Below are positions 21,109 through 32,865 of a stretch of 64,000 bases of DNA, one piece after another. The notes under the pieces are model-generated. The model had not been told where the DNA came from, made no database searches, and saw nothing but the letters and a program-made list of their open reading frames with translations. The DNA is from Myxococcales bacterium (GTDB lineage Bacteria > Myxococcota_A > Polyangia > Haliangiales > Haliangiaceae). Both the position numbers and the translations under genes were made by a program. How positions within the stretch are numbered: the first letter of the stretch is position 1; each line of letters begins with the position of its first letter. The DNA lies in NCBI GenBank assembly GCA_016717005.1, contig JADJUF010000001.1, positions 1 through 64,000 of the forward strand. Direction: 5' to 3'.

Positions 21109-22788
21109 ATGCGCCCACGCCACGCCCTCGGCCTCGCCGCGCTCGCCGCGTTCGCCCTCCCCGCCTGCGGCGACGACGGCGGCGCGCCCGACGCGCGCCC
21201 GACCGGCACCGCCCGGATCGAGGTCACGAGCTACGCCTACGACGTCGACCTGACCACGCGCGCGGTCACCGCCCGGGTCGCGCTGCGGCTGCTCGATCCC
21301 GGCGACTGCGTGGCGCTCGCCTCGCGCGCGCCCGGGCTCGACGTCGCGACCGTGACGCTCGGCGACGCGCCGGCGCTGGCCACCGCCGACGGCGCGACCC
21401 TGACCGCGTGCGGCGCCGGCTGGCCGATGGGCACCGAGCTGACGCTGGTCGCCAACCTCACGCTCGAGCTCGGCACGTGGGCGTCGAGCCAGGTCGGCTA
21501 CTCGATCACCAACGACGCCAGCGGCGCGCCCCTGACCTACCTGCTGTCGTGGGTCGGCCAGTGCGATCGCCTGGGCCCGTGCGATCCGTCGCCGGGCGCG
21601 TTCGCGCGCTACACGTTCACCGTCCACCACCCGGCCGGCACGACCGCGCTGTGCCCGGGCCGGGTCGCCGCGACGCCCGAGCTCACGACCTGCACGTTCG
21701 ATCGCGCCGGCGGGCCGACCTACTCGACGTTCGGCGTGATGGCGTCGCCGTCGTGGCAGCCCACCGACCTCGGCACGTGGAGCGGCGTGCGCACGACGAT
21801 CTACGATCGCCCGGCGTCGGGCATGACCGCGCTGGTCGACGTGCCGTACCACCAGGCGTTCCTGCAGTGGATGATCGATCGGTTCGGGCCGTACCCGTAC
21901 GGCGACGAGCTGCGCCTGGTCACCGGCCCCACCTACTGGGCCGGGTTCGAGCACCCCGGCAACATCATGCTCGACGACGCGCTCGCGCGCGCCACCGGCT
22001 CGGCCTACACCCGCGCGGTCGGCCACACGCTCAACCATGAGCTGGCGCACCAGTGGGCCGGCGACCAGACCACGCTGGCGGACACCTACGACTTCGTCTG
22101 GAAGGAGGCGATGGCCGAGTACCTGTCGTTCGCGTACGAGGCCGAGACCGAGCCCGCGGTCGGGCTGGTGACCGCGCAGGCGTGGAAGAACTTCGCCGTC
22201 GGCGCCGGCTACTTCCCGGTGCCCGAGGACGATCCGCGGCCGACGCTGCTCCAGTACTACGGCGAGGTCTACGGGCCCGGCCCGATGATCCTGTTCCGGC
22301 AGGTCGAGGCGCTGTCGTCGCGGGCGCAGGTGATCGACGGGCTCAAGCTGGTGCTCGGCAGCCAGCGCGCGCTGTCGGTCGACGAGGTCGTGGCCGCGCT
22401 CGAGTCCACCACCGGGCTGGCGCTCACGCGCTACGTCGACGTCTGGATCCGCGGCAGCGGCCGCCCGACGTGGCCGACCTTCCGCACCACGCTCGCCGGC
22501 GCGCCGCCGAACCAGACCGTGACCGTCGAGGAGACCACCGCCGGCGGCGTGCTCCACGGCTGCAACTTCTCGATCGGCCTGCGCGGCGCGCCCGGCGAGA
22601 CCGACAAGGTCTGGATCCCGCGCGGCGTCGATGGCGTCGCGACGATCACCGTGCCGACCGGCGTGCCGTGGACGGTGACCTCGACCGTGTTCGACGTCGA
22701 CGCGCAGTGCCTCGGGTACCCGTCGACGACCGCGGCGGCGGCCCCGCGCCACCCGGACGGGTGGACGCCCTGGCGCGCGCGACCGTGA
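21109..22788 (+). CDS. M1-family aminopeptidase-like lipoprotein
   Basis: 559 residues. The signal ends ALPAC (lipobox), then a short Asp/Gly linker. A beta-rich N-terminal domain leads to the gluzincin site HELAHQW at about 310, followed after exactly 18 residues by the third ligand in WKEAMAEYLSF. The family's substrate-binding GAMEN block is replaced by AGFEHPGNIM at about 283-292, as in the more divergent GxxEHPG members. The C-terminal domain is shorter than in E. coli PepN, giving a compact enzyme. Four Cys in the N-terminal domain suggest disulphides. It likely trims peptides at the cell surface or in the periplasm. Transcribed alone. Confidence 0.85.
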   Translation: MRPRHALGLAALAAFALPACGDDGGAPDARPTGTARIEVTSYAYDVDLTTRAVTARVALRLLDPGDCVALASRAPGLDVATVTLGDAPALATADGATLTACGAGWPMGTELTLVANLTLELGTWASSQVGYSITNDASGAPLTYLLSWVGQCDRLGPCDPSPGAFARYTFTVHHPAGTTALCPGRVAATPELTTCTFDRAGGPTYSTFGVMASPSWQPTDLGTWSGVRTTIYDRPASGMTALVDVPYHQAFLQWMIDRFGPYPYGDELRLVTGPTYWAGFEHPGNIMLDDALARATGSAYTRAVGHTLNHELAHQWAGDQTTLADTYDFVWKEAMAEYLSFAYEAETEPAVGLVTAQAWKNFAVGAGYFPVPEDDPRPTLLQYYGEVYGPGPMILFRQVEALSSRAQVIDGLKLVLGSQRALSVDEVVAALESTTGLALTRYVDVWIRGSGRPTWPTFRTTLAGAPPNQTVTVEETTAGGVLHGCNFSIGLRGAPGETDKVWIPRGVDGVATITVPTGVPWTVTSTVFDVDAQCLGYPSTTAAAAPRHPDGWTPWRARP

Positions 22789-22961
22789 GGGCGGTTACGC
22801 GCGCGTGACGGGTTGGTGAGGCCCGGGGTAATTGCCGGAGGCCCGTGGCTTTCGCCGCCCTGGGGATCGTGTTATCTGCCGCGCAGCGGGGTTCGCACCG
22901 TAAGCGACGGCGCCCCCGCGCGTTGTGGATGGTCGGACTACGTCCGCCCAGCGAAGATCTC

Positions 22962-22968
22962 AAAGGAG
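22962..22968 (+). promoter_or_regulatory. Strong ribosome binding site (AAAGGAG)
   Basis: AAAGGAG lies six bases before the ATG at 22975, one of the best Shine-Dalgarno matches in the window. It belongs to a gene with a long leader; TTATCT at 22872-22877 is a possible -10. Confidence 0.7.
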
Positions 22969-22974
22969 CCTTGA

Positions 22975-23961
22975 ATGCGCGTTTCCTCTACGATTGTGAC
23001 TCTCCTCGCCGCGGCCGCCCTCGCCGCCACCGGCTGCAAGAACATCCCGGGCGCCCCCGGCGGCAAGAGCAAGGTCGATCCGAACTCGTGCGGCAACTAC
23101 GCCGTGTCCGACGCCGGCCGCAAGCTCCACGGCTTCCTCGAGGCCACCGTCGCGCTCGAGGCCGCCGCCGGCCGCGTCGAGTCGGTCGTCAACGAGAGCT
23201 GCGTCATCATGGGCAAGGAGCTCAAGATGGCCGACAGCGACCTCAAGGGCTCGACCGACGCGGTCTGCAACAAGGTCATCGAGAACCTCAAGGCGGGCAT
23301 GTCGGCCAGCTTCAAGGCCGACGCCAAGCTCGACATCCAGTACAAGCCGGCGGTCTGCACGGTCAGCGCCGACGTCGCGGCCCGCGCCGCCGCGCAGTGC
23401 GAGGCCAAGGCCGAGGCCGACATCGGCGTCACCTGCAGCGGCACCTGCAACGGCACCTGCGACGGCACCTGCGCGGGCAGCGCCGGCACCGGCGGCTCGG
23501 GCGGCGACTGCGCCGGTCAGTGCCAGGGCACCTGCCACGGCGATTGCAACGGCACGGCCGACGTCAACGCGTCGGCGCAGTGCAAGGCCGAGGCGGAGGT
23601 CAAGGCCTCGGTCGACGTGCAGTGCACCGAGGCCGAGCTGACGGTCACCGCCGACGCCAACGCGGTGCTCGACACCTCGAAGGCCGAGATGACCCTCGCC
23701 GCGATCCGCAACGGCCTTCCCAAGATGCTGTCGGTGCAGGCTCGCCTGCGCCCGCTGCAGGCCGCGTTCACCACGTGGGCCAAGAGCGCCCGCGACCTCG
23801 GCGCCGCTGGCGGCGAGCTGGCGCAGTCGTTCAAGGACCAGGCGCTGTGCATCAGCGGCCAGATCTCCGGCGCGGTCGCCGCGATCGGTCACATCGAGGC
23901 GTCGATCAGCGTCTCGGTGTCGGTCTCGGCCTCGGCCTCGGGCTCGGCTGGCGTGAACTGA
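22975..23961 (+). CDS. Cys-rich repeat lipoprotein
   Basis: 328 residues. The signal ends LAATGC, a lipobox. The first 125 residues are mostly helical and carry regularly spaced Cys. The centre has CSGTCNGTCDGTC and, after a Gly/Ser spacer, CAGQCQGTCHGDC, short CxGxC repeats like those in myxobacterial surface lipoproteins (family likeness from memory). An Ala/Glu/Lys-rich helical part follows, and a Ser/Val/Ala tail. About 20 Cys in total suggest extensive disulphides or metal binding. Its leader is about 90 bases with a strong ribosome site, and an inverted-repeat pair follows the stop, so it is a well-isolated and possibly highly expressed unit. Function unknown. Confidence 0.72.
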   Translation: MRVSSTIVTLLAAAALAATGCKNIPGAPGGKSKVDPNSCGNYAVSDAGRKLHGFLEATVALEAAAGRVESVVNESCVIMGKELKMADSDLKGSTDAVCNKVIENLKAGMSASFKADAKLDIQYKPAVCTVSADVAARAAAQCEAKAEADIGVTCSGTCNGTCDGTCAGSAGTGGSGGDCAGQCQGTCHGDCNGTADVNASAQCKAEAEVKASVDVQCTEAELTVTADANAVLDTSKAEMTLAAIRNGLPKMLSVQARLRPLQAAFTTWAKSARDLGAAGGELAQSFKDQALCISGQISGAVAAIGHIEASISVSVSVSASASGSAGVN

Positions 23962-23969
23962 GATCGAGA

Positions 23970-24010
23970 GAGGGTTTTTCGAAAAAACCCTCCCCCGGCA
24001 TTCGCCGGGG
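23970..24010 (+). terminator. Two adjacent inverted repeats after the Cys-rich lipoprotein gene
   Basis: GAGGGTTTTT pairs with AAAAACCCTC around a three-base loop. CCCCGGC and GCCGGGG then pair around ATTC. The A/T-rich first stem stands out sharply in this genome and starts nine bases after the stop. Termination is the likely role. Confidence 0.55.
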
Positions 24011-24084
24011 CCCCCACCCGAAACGGCCCGGAGCGTGGCGCCTGCGTGGGCGCTTGAGACGGAGCGTGGGTGGTGGAGCGTGAG

Positions 24085-24116
24085 CAGGCGCCGGTAGCGG
24101 CGCCTGTTTGCGTTTT
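24085..24116 (+). terminator. Intrinsic terminator candidate
   Basis: CAGGCGCC and GGCGCCTG pair around a six-base loop and are followed by TTTGCGTTTT. It is a second stop signal about 75 bases past the first inverted repeats; no gene lies between. Confidence 0.6.
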
Positions 24117-24118
24117 CG

Positions 24119-24380
24119 GAGCCCGGATCCCGATCCCGACTCCGATCCCGACTCCGATCCCGACTCCGATCCCGCTCCCGCTCCCGCTCCCGCTCCCGCT
24201 CCCGCTCCCGCTCCCGCTCCCGCTCCCGCTCCGGCAAGCGGAACCGGAGCCGGAACCGGAGCCGGAGCCGGAACCGGAGCCGGAACCGGAGCCGGAGCCG
24301 GAGCCGGAGCCGGATCCGGAACCGGAAGTTGGTGCCGGAGCCGGAGTCGGAGCCCCGAGCCGGAACCGGAACCGGAGCCG
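24119..24380. repeat. Composite hexanucleotide array
   Basis: The stretch begins with CCCGAT/CTCCGA units, changes to about nine CCCGCT units, then after GGCAAGC becomes CCGGAG/CCGGAA units. It is the third kind of low-complexity block in this 500-base gap. Frames through it give only Ser-Gly, Pro-Glu or Pro-Ala strings, so no gene is called. Confidence 0.75.
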
Positions 24381-24432
24381 GCGACTGGCGGTTCGCGCAA
24401 GTCCGCGCTGGGATCCGCGCGGGCTTCCGTGG

Positions 24433-24453
24433 TAAGAGCGCCGCCCTGCGAGG
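24433..24453 (+). promoter_or_regulatory. Putative -10 (TAAGAG) with ribosome site (GCGAGG)
   Basis: TAAGAG at 24433-24438 is 21 bases before the ATG at 24460, and GCGAGG at 24448-24453 is six bases before it. This is a short-leader arrangement with a ribosome site. Confidence 0.4.
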
Positions 24454-24459
24454 CTAGCC

Positions 24460-25434
24460 ATGAAGACCCTGACCGAGTTCTCGATCGTGATGCTCCAGCG
24501 CGGCGCCGCCGCGCGCACCGCCAAGACCGCCGAGGGCGTCGAGGCCGAAGGCATGGCCGAGGCCATCGCAGCTGCGATCGCGATCCCGGCCGACCGGGCC
24601 CAGCGCCTGCTCGAAGCGCTCGACGTGGTCGGCGCTGACCTCGACAAGGTCCGCCTGGTCCGGGTGTTCCAGGGCGAGAAGGCGCCGCTCGGCGCGACCT
24701 CGGTCGGCGAGTTCCACTACGCGCTCGATCGCGTCGCCTCGGGCGGCGGCGCCCGGCGCAGCAACGACCGCGGCGGCGATCGCGGTGGCCGCGGCGGCGA
24801 CCGCGGCGGCCGCGGTGGTGGCGGAGGTGGTGGCGGCCGCGGCGGCGATCGCGGCGGCATGGGCGGCGGCGAGCGTGGCCCGCCCAAGCCCCGCGGGCTC
24901 GGCGCGCTCAAGGCGCTGGCGAGCGGCGAGAAGAAGGACACCGGCGACGACCGTGCCCGTCCGGGCGAGATCCCGCGGGCCGGCATGGGCTGGGTGCTCA
25001 CCGCCGCCCCGCGCGATCCCCGTGGCGACCGCAAGGGTCCCCGTGGCCCGGGCGGTCCGCGCCGCGACCGGCCCGGTGATCGCCGTGGTCCCGGTGGCCC
25101 GCGCGGTCCCGGCGGCCCGCGTGGTCCCGGCGGCGGTCCCGGCGGCGGTCCCGGCGGCGGCGGTCCTGGCGGCGCCAACGCCGGCGCGCCTGGCGACGAT
25201 CGGCGTCCGCCGCGCGGTCCCCGTGGCCCCCGCCCCGACGGCGATCGCGGCCCCCGTCCCGACCGCGGCCCGCGCCCCGACCGCGGCCCCGCGCCCCGAG
25301 ATGAATGCCGCGGTCCCGGCCGTCGTCCAAGCGCCGGCGACCCCCGAGACGGCCGCCGCTCCCGCCGACCCGGCCGCCGACAAGACCTGAGCATCGCTGC
25401 AACGGCTTTCGCGCCCGGGTGTCGGAGGGAGTAG
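24460..25434 (+). CDS. RGG-rich protein, C-terminus probably frameshifted
   Basis: 324 residues as read. The first 92 form a folded-looking domain ([55 protein letters not shown]) of unknown function. The rest is Gly/Arg/Pro/Asp-rich with RGG and RGPRPD repeats, typical of RNA- or nucleic-acid-binding disordered tails. An 18-base repeat encoding RPDRGP occurs twice exactly; in the third copy a run of three C has become four (25287-25290). After this the frame reads an unlikely basic tail. The other frame continues the repeat and ends cleanly as [15 protein letters not shown]...AADKT with a stop at 25388-25390. The intended protein is probably about 309 residues. Confidence 0.7.
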   Translation: MKTLTEFSIVMLQRGAAARTAKTAEGVEAEGMAEAIAAAIAIPADRAQRLLEALDVVGADLDKVRLVRVFQGEKAPLGATSVGEFHYALDRVASGGGARRSNDRGGDRGGRGGDRGGRGGGGGGGGRGGDRGGMGGGERGPPKPRGLGALKALASGEKKDTGDDRARPGEIPRAGMGWVLTAAPRDPRGDRKGPRGPGGPRRDRPGDRRGPGGPRGPGGPRGPGGGPGGGPGGGGPGGANAGAPGDDRRPPRGPRGPRPDGDRGPRPDRGPRPDRGPAPRDECRGPGRRPSAGDPRDGRRSRRPGRRQDLSIAATAFAPGCRRE

Positions 25435-25448
25435 ACTCCGCCGAGAGG
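25432..25448 (+). promoter_or_regulatory. Putative -10 (TAGACT) with ribosome site (GAGAGG)
   Basis: TAGACT at 25432-25437 is 18 bases before the ATG at 25456, and GAGAGG at 25443-25448 is seven before it. Confidence 0.4.
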
Positions 25449-25455
25449 TCCCCCT

Positions 25456-25947
25456 ATGTCGCCCAGGCTCCCCATGCTCGTCCGGTTCGCCCCCGCGCTG
25501 CTGGTGGTCGCCTTGGTCGCGCCGGCTCACGCCGACGTCTCCAAGAAGGTCATCGCCGCCTTCAAGGGCAAGGTCCTCCTGTCGACCGCGCCGCTCGAAC
25601 CCAGCGGCGACGACAAGGCGACGATCGCCGCCTACAAGAGCAAGGTGGTGACGACCTTGCAGGGTCACCAGAACGGCAACGACGTCCAGGAGTGGACGTT
25701 CAACTACACCGCGTTCCTGTCCAGGACCGGCGCGACGTCGCTCAAGCTCGAGTTCTACGACGGCGACAAGTACTCGGCCGACCGCACGCTGACCGGCATC
25801 GACCCCAAGGACCCGGTGCTCGAGGGCGACATCACGATCGACGAGGACGAGGGCCTGACCAAGGGCAAGAAGTACACGGTCAAGCTCGTCGGCAAGATCA
25901 AGGGCAAGGAGACCACCGTCGCGCAGACGGTCGTCACGATGAACTGA
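25456..25947 (+). CDS. Small exported protein of unknown function
   Basis: 163 residues with a standard signal peptide (hydrophobic core, cleavage near APAHA). The mature part is rich in Lys and beta-forming residues: [40 protein letters not shown], and a tail of [20 protein letters not shown]. It lacks Cys and any catalytic motif. Thirty or so Lys codons make it unlike its Arg-rich neighbours, which suggests a periplasmic binding or structural role. Convergent with transketolase, 136 bases apart; that gap has several GTCACG-like repeats but no clear terminator. Confidence 0.6.
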   Translation: MSPRLPMLVRFAPALLVVALVAPAHADVSKKVIAAFKGKVLLSTAPLEPSGDDKATIAAYKSKVVTTLQGHQNGNDVQEWTFNYTAFLSRTGATSLKLEFYDGDKYSADRTLTGIDPKDPVLEGDITIDEDEGLTKGKKYTVKLVGKIKGKETTVAQTVVTMN

Positions 25948-26083
25948 TCGACGACGTCACGTCACGCCACGTCAGGTCAGATCACGGCACGTCTCGGGAT
26001 GCTCGCCGCCGCAGCCACGCGGCGAATCGACGGCGCGAACACCGTCGACCTCGGCCGCACTCACCAGCGGTGTCCAGCCGCGC

Positions 26084-28078
<1,995 letters not shown>

Positions 28079-28086
28079 GGCCGCGG

Positions 28087-28092
28087 ACCCTA
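28087..28092 (-). promoter_or_regulatory. Putative -10 element (TAGGGT) for transketolase
   Basis: TAGGGT on the minus strand ends eight bases before the GTG at 28078. It is 44 bases from the oppositely oriented element at 28136, so the two promoters share a short control region. Confidence 0.45.
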
Positions 28093-28135
28093 CCCCAAGG
28101 GTGCGACGCCGGACACAGCCATCGGCGGGATCCTG

Positions 28136-28141
28136 TAAGCT
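28136..28141 (+). promoter_or_regulatory. Putative -10 element (TAAGCT), leaderless type
   Basis: TAAGCT ends nine bases before the ATG at 28151. No good -35 was seen. Confidence 0.45.
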
Positions 28142-28150
28142 GGCGGGCAC

Positions 28151-29962
28151 ATGGCCCTCCGCTCCGATCGCGCTCGCCCGCTCGCCGCCCTGCTCGTCGC
28201 CCTGGCCGCCTGCAGCGGCAAGACCTCCCCGACCACGCCCGGCCCGACCCCGGGCAGCGGCGCCGACCCGGGCAGCGGCAGCGGGTCGGCGGTGGTCGAC
28301 GTGACGCCGCCGGCCCCGCCGCCGCGCCTCAACCGCGCGCCGGAGGTGTTCGCGCCCGGGTGGAAGTCGGTCGGCGTCAACCAGACCATCGCGTTCTCGG
28401 TCGCCGCCATCGATCAGGATCTCGACGACGTCAAGGTCGAGGTCATGTCGATGCCGGCGTCGGCGACGTTCGATCCGATCACGCTCACCGTGGTGTGGCG
28501 GCCGACCAAGATGGATCTGCCCAAGGCCAACTTCACGCTGGCGATCACCGAGCTGACCGGCCCTGGCGCCGGCCAGCCGCCGCTGTCGGTGTCGTGGGAC
28601 ATCGCGGTCACGCCCAAGAAGCAGCCGGTGCCGACCGCGCCCTGGGCCGGCGACGTCGCCGAGACGCTCCTGACGATCCGCGAGCCGGCGCGGGTCGAGG
28701 CCACCGCCAAGGCGTTCCCGTTCGACGAGCTCCTGGCGTGGACCGCCACGTCGATGCGCGCGCCGCTCGCGCCCGAGGCCGCGGCCAAGCTGCCGCCGCC
28801 CGACAAGGCGCTCCTGTTCAAGCAGTTCCTGAAGAACCTCGCGGTCACCCACAGCAACCCGCGGCTCGATCCCGACGCGCCCGGCTTCGACGCCGCCACG
28901 TTCGGCGATCCCCGCGACTGGAAGCTCGTCGTGATCCGCCCGCGGCTCGACAAGAAGTTCCACGAGCTGCGGCTGGTCTACCAGGCGGTCAAGGCGCCCG
29001 AGCCGGTGTTCGCGATGTTCCGCGTGCGGCCGGTCGAGGATCTGCCGACGTTGCCGCCCGAGGCCAAGGCCGAGAACAACAAGGTCAGCGCCGAGCTGCT
29101 CTGGAAGCACCTGCTGACCGCCGACGGCGCGGTCAACCCGAAGTGGAAGAAGGACCCCAAGGCCCACGGCCAGGCGGTGCTGGCGTTCGTGCGCGGCATG
29201 CTCGGCTACCAGGGCGCCGCGCCGTGGGCGAGGTCGGGCTTCATCGCGCTCGCGACCGAGGCCCGGCTCGGCGGCGGCACCGCCCGTAACCCCGACGGCA
29301 GCTACCAGTCGGGCGACGGCTGGGCCTGGAGCGTGCAGAAGCCGATGATCGCCGCCGACGGCGCGACCCAGAGCTACGTCAACATCGGCATCCCCGGCTT
29401 CTGGACCCACGTCGTCCCGTCGGCGGATCAGTCGGCCTGGATCGGCAAGTGCGCGCCGACGTTCGACCCGGACGACAAGGGCCACAAGCCCGGCTACGAG
29501 GCGCTGTGTCGCAAGGCCCTGGGCTTCGTCGATCTGCCCGATCTCACCGGCAAGAAGCCCGCGCCCGCCAAGCTCGACGCCGTCAACCTCTACCGCGATC
29601 ACAAGCTCGGCCCGTCGGTGGCGCTCCTGCCCGTCGACGACGGCCGCCGCGATCACGGCGAGGAGAACGGCATGACCTGCGCACAGTGCCACATCCGCAA
29701 CTTCGGCGTGCGCGACTACGCCGACGCGGCGACCGCCGATCCCAAGGCCGGCACCCCGGCCGCCGCCAACCACCCGATCGCCACGCTCAACTTCCAGATC
29801 GTGCCGAGCCACCGCTGGGAGGCCTACACGCTCGAGTTCATGGCCGACCAGGAGTGCAAGATCAAGGCGTTCCTCGCGGCCGAGCTGGGCAAGGAGTCGA
29901 AGCTCGCGTGCCCGCTGGCCGACCCGAGCGCCCCGCGCATCGCGCGCCCGCTGCCCGAGTGA
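28151..29962 (+). CDS. CxxCH lipoprotein with Ig-like domain
   Basis: 603 residues. The signal ends LAAC (lipobox) and is followed by a Pro/Gly/Ser linker. Residues 60-155 ([38 protein letters not shown]) look like a cadherin- or Ig-type repeat as in bacterial surface proteins. The long middle has no recognised motif. Near residue 510 is one haem-type motif in [17 protein letters not shown]. It ends eleven bases before the Fe-S membrane protein gene, so the two are almost certainly one operon and may form an electron route from the periplasm to the membrane. A single haem in so large a protein is unusual; the rest may be a sensor or adaptor. Confidence 0.75.
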   Translation: MALRSDRARPLAALLVALAACSGKTSPTTPGPTPGSGADPGSGSGSAVVDVTPPAPPPRLNRAPEVFAPGWKSVGVNQTIAFSVAAIDQDLDDVKVEVMSMPASATFDPITLTVVWRPTKMDLPKANFTLAITELTGPGAGQPPLSVSWDIAVTPKKQPVPTAPWAGDVAETLLTIREPARVEATAKAFPFDELLAWTATSMRAPLAPEAAAKLPPPDKALLFKQFLKNLAVTHSNPRLDPDAPGFDAATFGDPRDWKLVVIRPRLDKKFHELRLVYQAVKAPEPVFAMFRVRPVEDLPTLPPEAKAENNKVSAELLWKHLLTADGAVNPKWKKDPKAHGQAVLAFVRGMLGYQGAAPWARSGFIALATEARLGGGTARNPDGSYQSGDGWAWSVQKPMIAADGATQSYVNIGIPGFWTHVVPSADQSAWIGKCAPTFDPDDKGHKPGYEALCRKALGFVDLPDLTGKKPAPAKLDAVNLYRDHKLGPSVALLPVDDGRRDHGEENGMTCAQCHIRNFGVRDYADAATADPKAGTPAAANHPIATLNFQIVPSHRWEAYTLEFMADQECKIKAFLAAELGKESKLACPLADPSAPRIARPLPE

Positions 29963-29972
29963 GCGAGCGCGC

Positions 29973-32795
29973 ATGAGCCAGGGCAAGAAGCTCCCCGTCG
30001 TCGGCGGCGCGCCCGCGAAGCCGCCCCGGGGCGGCACGGCCAGCGCCGGCGGATGGGCGGCGTTCACCGACAACGGCGCCGCGCCGCGGGTGCTGATCGC
30101 CGCGCGCCTGATCATGGTGCTCGCGCTGGCGGCGACGATCCCGACGATCCTCGGCGTCAGCCACGGCCGGCGCATCCTGTGGACCGTCGCGATCGCCGCG
30201 CTGCCGCTGTTCTGGGTGGTCGGCGGCTATCACGTCTGGCGGCGCATCTGCCCGCTCGCGGTGGTCGGCCAGCTCGGCCGGCTGCTCGGCCGCCCCGGCA
30301 CCCGCAAGGTCGAGGGCTGGCTGACGCGCCACTACCTGCACCTCCAGCTCGGCCTGATGCTGGTCGGCATGTCGCTGCGCCTGGTCGCGACCAACGGCAG
30401 CACCGCGTGGTTGGCCGGGTTCCTGATCGTGGTCGTGGTCGCGGCCGCGGTGGTCAGCCTCGTGTTCGCCGGCAAGACCTGGTGCAACCTGATCTGCCCG
30501 GTCGGCCTGGTCGAGAAGCTCTACACCGAGCCGGCGCCGCGCGCGGCCGGGGCGGTCGAGCCGACCTCGCAGTGCGCGCCGTGCGTCGCGTGCAAGAAGC
30601 ACTGCCCCGACATCGATCTCGAGCAGGGCTACTGGAAGGAGATGCCCGAGACCGAGGTCCGCGGCCGCCGGCTGGCGTACTTCGCGTGGCCCGGCATCGT
30701 CTCGGCGTTCTACGTCTACTACTACCTGGTCGCCGAGACCTGGGACTACTACTTCACCGGGGTCTGGGCGTACGAGGACGACCAGGCGTCGCGCTGGCTC
30801 GATCCCGGCTTCTACTTCGCCCACGGCATCCCGCGGGTGGCGGCGGCGCCGCTGACGCTCGTCGCCGGCGGCGCGCTGTCGTTCGGGCTGTTCGCGACCG
30901 TCGAGCGGCTGTGGTGCCGGCTGGCCGCGCGCGCGCTGCCGGCCGACGCGTCCGACGAGGCCCGCGCCGAGTCGCGGCGAGTGATCCGCCACCGGCTGCT
31001 GGCGGTCGCGGGCTTCGCCGCGATCAACGCGTTCTACTTCTTCGCCGGCCAGCCCAGCCTGGCGCGCCTGCCGAGCTGGGTCGTCCACGGCTGGGGCGTG
31101 GTCGTGGTGTTCGCGACCGCCGCGATCTTCTTCCGGCGCGCGCGGCGCCGCGAGTCCGAGCACGTCCAGGAGCGGTTCGCGCAGAAGATCCTGCGCAAGT
31201 GGGAGTGGGGCGACGCGCCGCCGTCGGACGACCTCAAGGACATCTACCTGCTGCACAACGAGCGCACCAAGCAGCGCGAGGCGCGGCTGCGGGCCTACAA
31301 GGAGACCGTGCGCGAGCTGGTCGCCGACGGGCTCGTGACCAGGAGCGAGCTGGTGATCCTCGACAGCCTCCGGGCCCAGCTCGGGGTCAGCGACAAGGAC
31401 CACGCCAAGATCCTGGCCGAGCTGTCGGCCGAGGAGCGGCAGCTGTTCGATCCGGCCTACCAGGGCTCGGTCGAGCTGCGGCTCAAGAGCCAGCAGTACC
31501 AGAAGGCGCTCGAGCGGCTGGTGATCGAGGCGGCGAGCGCGGGCGTCGCGCCCAGCGAGGCGGCGCTGGCGGCGCTGGCCGGCGATCACGGCGTGAGCGG
31601 CGCCGACGCCGCGGCCGCGCGCGCCCGGGTGCTGGGCCCCGACGGGCCGATCAGCGCGCTGGTCGCCGACGAGATCCGCGCGATCGAGCGCCTGGCCGCC
31701 GCCGCGCGCGCGGCCCACGCCGAGGACACCATCGGCCACGAGTCGGCGACGTTGCGGTTCGTCGCGCACACCGCGCGCTGGCGCGGCAGCGCCCGGGCGG
31801 TGCGGGCCCTGGGCCTCCTGGCGGCGCTGGCGCAGCGCGACGAGCTCGGCGCCGCGCGGGCCGCGATCGAGGCCAAGCCGGCGACCGCGCCGACCGTGGT
31901 GTTCGGGCTGCGCGGCGCCGCGCCCGACGCGCAGGTGCTGCCGCTGCACGCCGCGCTCGAGGCGCTGTGGCTGGGCGCGCCCGAGCCGCTGACGCGGGCG
32001 CCGCTGCTGGCGGTGCTCGACGACGCGTCGCGCTACCTGCGCGCGGCGGTGGTCATCGTGCTGTCGCGGTTCGACGACGACGACGCCCGGACCGCGCTGA
32101 TCGCGGCGATGGACGACACCGACGCGATGGTGCGCCAGGCCGCGGTCCGGGCGCTGGGTTCGCGCGCGCGCCTGACCCGCGAGCTCTTGCAGAAGGCCCT
32201 GGCCGATCGCGAGCCCAAGGTCCGCCAGGCCGCGGTCCGGGCGGTCGCCGGCACCAGCTCCGGCGAGTACCCGGCCGCCGACGCCGGGGCCCTGGCCCAG
32301 ACCGTGCGCGGCGTCGGCAACGCCGGCGTCTACGCGACGCTCGACGCCAACGCCCGGGTCGAGACCCTGACCGAGATCGAGCGCCTGATGCTCCTGCGCC
32401 AGGTGCCGATGTTCGCCGAGCTGGCGCCGGACGATCTCGACGACATCGCCGCGGTCGTGGTCGAGCACAACCTGCAGCCCGGCGGCGACGTGTGCAAGGA
32501 GGGCGAGGCCGGCGACGCGGTCTACCTGCTGGTGAAGGGCAAGGTCCGGGTGTTCACCGGCGGCGGCGACCGGCCCGAGCGGACGCTGTCAGAGCTGGGC
32601 CCGGGCGCCTGCATCGGCGAGATGGCGGTGTTCGACGCCGCGCCGCGCTCGGCCACGGTCCGCGCGCTCGAGCGGACCCGGCTGCTGATCGTCCCTGGGC
32701 GCGAGTTCAAGGACCTGCTGGTCGAGCGTCCAGCGATCTCGACCGCGATCATCGCCGAGCTGGTCCGGCGGATGCGCGGGATGATGGCCGGTTGA
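29973..32795 (+). CDS. Fe-S membrane protein fused to HEAT repeats and a cyclic-nucleotide-binding domain
   Basis: 940 residues. The N-terminal 400 have about six hydrophobic segments and NapH/NosR-like polyferredoxin motifs: [12 protein letters not shown] near 90, [14 protein letters not shown] near 171, and [15 protein letters not shown] near 199-213, enough for one or two 4Fe-4S clusters. A charged helical region follows. Residues of about 662-762 are HEAT-like ([33 protein letters not shown]). The last 130 are a cNMP-binding domain with [46 protein letters not shown]. So a redox membrane module is joined to a ligand sensor. The phosphate-cassette Arg is retained (APRSATV). The stop lies in a duplicated 38-bp segment. 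Confidence 0.85.
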   Translation: MSQGKKLPVVGGAPAKPPRGGTASAGGWAAFTDNGAAPRVLIAARLIMVLALAATIPTILGVSHGRRILWTVAIAALPLFWVVGGYHVWRRICPLAVVGQLGRLLGRPGTRKVEGWLTRHYLHLQLGLMLVGMSLRLVATNGSTAWLAGFLIVVVVAAAVVSLVFAGKTWCNLICPVGLVEKLYTEPAPRAAGAVEPTSQCAPCVACKKHCPDIDLEQGYWKEMPETEVRGRRLAYFAWPGIVSAFYVYYYLVAETWDYYFTGVWAYEDDQASRWLDPGFYFAHGIPRVAAAPLTLVAGGALSFGLFATVERLWCRLAARALPADASDEARAESRRVIRHRLLAVAGFAAINAFYFFAGQPSLARLPSWVVHGWGVVVVFATAAIFFRRARRRESEHVQERFAQKILRKWEWGDAPPSDDLKDIYLLHNERTKQREARLRAYKETVRELVADGLVTRSELVILDSLRAQLGVSDKDHAKILAELSAEERQLFDPAYQGSVELRLKSQQYQKALERLVIEAASAGVAPSEAALAALAGDHGVSGADAAAARARVLGPDGPISALVADEIRAIERLAAAARAAHAEDTIGHESATLRFVAHTARWRGSARAVRALGLLAALAQRDELGAARAAIEAKPATAPTVVFGLRGAAPDAQVLPLHAALEALWLGAPEPLTRAPLLAVLDDASRYLRAAVVIVLSRFDDDDARTALIAAMDDTDAMVRQAAVRALGSRARLTRELLQKALADREPKVRQAAVRAVAGTSSGEYPAADAGALAQTVRGVGNAGVYATLDANARVETLTEIERLMLLRQVPMFAELAPDDLDDIAAVVVEHNLQPGGDVCKEGEAGDAVYLLVKGKVRVFTGGGDRPERTLSELGPGACIGEMAVFDAAPRSATVRALERTRLLIVPGREFKDLLVERPAISTAIIAELVRRMRGMMAG

Positions 32796-32840
32796 ACCCG
32801 GGCCGGCGGATGCGCGGGCTGCTGGCCGGTTGAACCCGGA
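32765..32840 (+). repeat. 38-bp tandem duplication across a stop codon
   Basis: Units 32765-32802 and 32803-32840 differ at three positions. Unit one encodes the last residues (RRMRGMMAG) and stop of the Fe-S protein gene. Unit two lies after the stop, and its TTGAAC sits at -35 distance from the TAGATT before the next gene. Confidence 0.85.
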
Positions 32841-32859
32841 CCCTCGGCTGCGGTAGATT
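32830..32859 (+). promoter_or_regulatory. Promoter: TTGAAC, 18-base spacer, TAGATT
   Basis: The best -35/-10 pair in the window. TAGATT ends six bases before the ATG at 32866, so the message would be leaderless. The -35 comes from the second unit of the 38-bp duplication. Confidence 0.6.
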
Positions 32860-32865
32860 GTCGCG

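Noticed and set aside
24119..24380. Pro/Glu or Ser/Gly repeat genes in the hexanucleotide block
   Set aside because: Composition alone creates these frames; there is no ribosome site or promoter, and similar frames appear in every such array.
25948..26083. Terminator between the convergent genes
   Set aside because: Only loose GTCACG repeats are present; no stable stem with a T run was seen.
28079..30175. Extension of transketolase to a 1363-residue protein
   Set aside because: The extra part is antisense to a lipoprotein gene with its own signal peptide and promoter; standard length and TAGGGT support the GTG at 28078.
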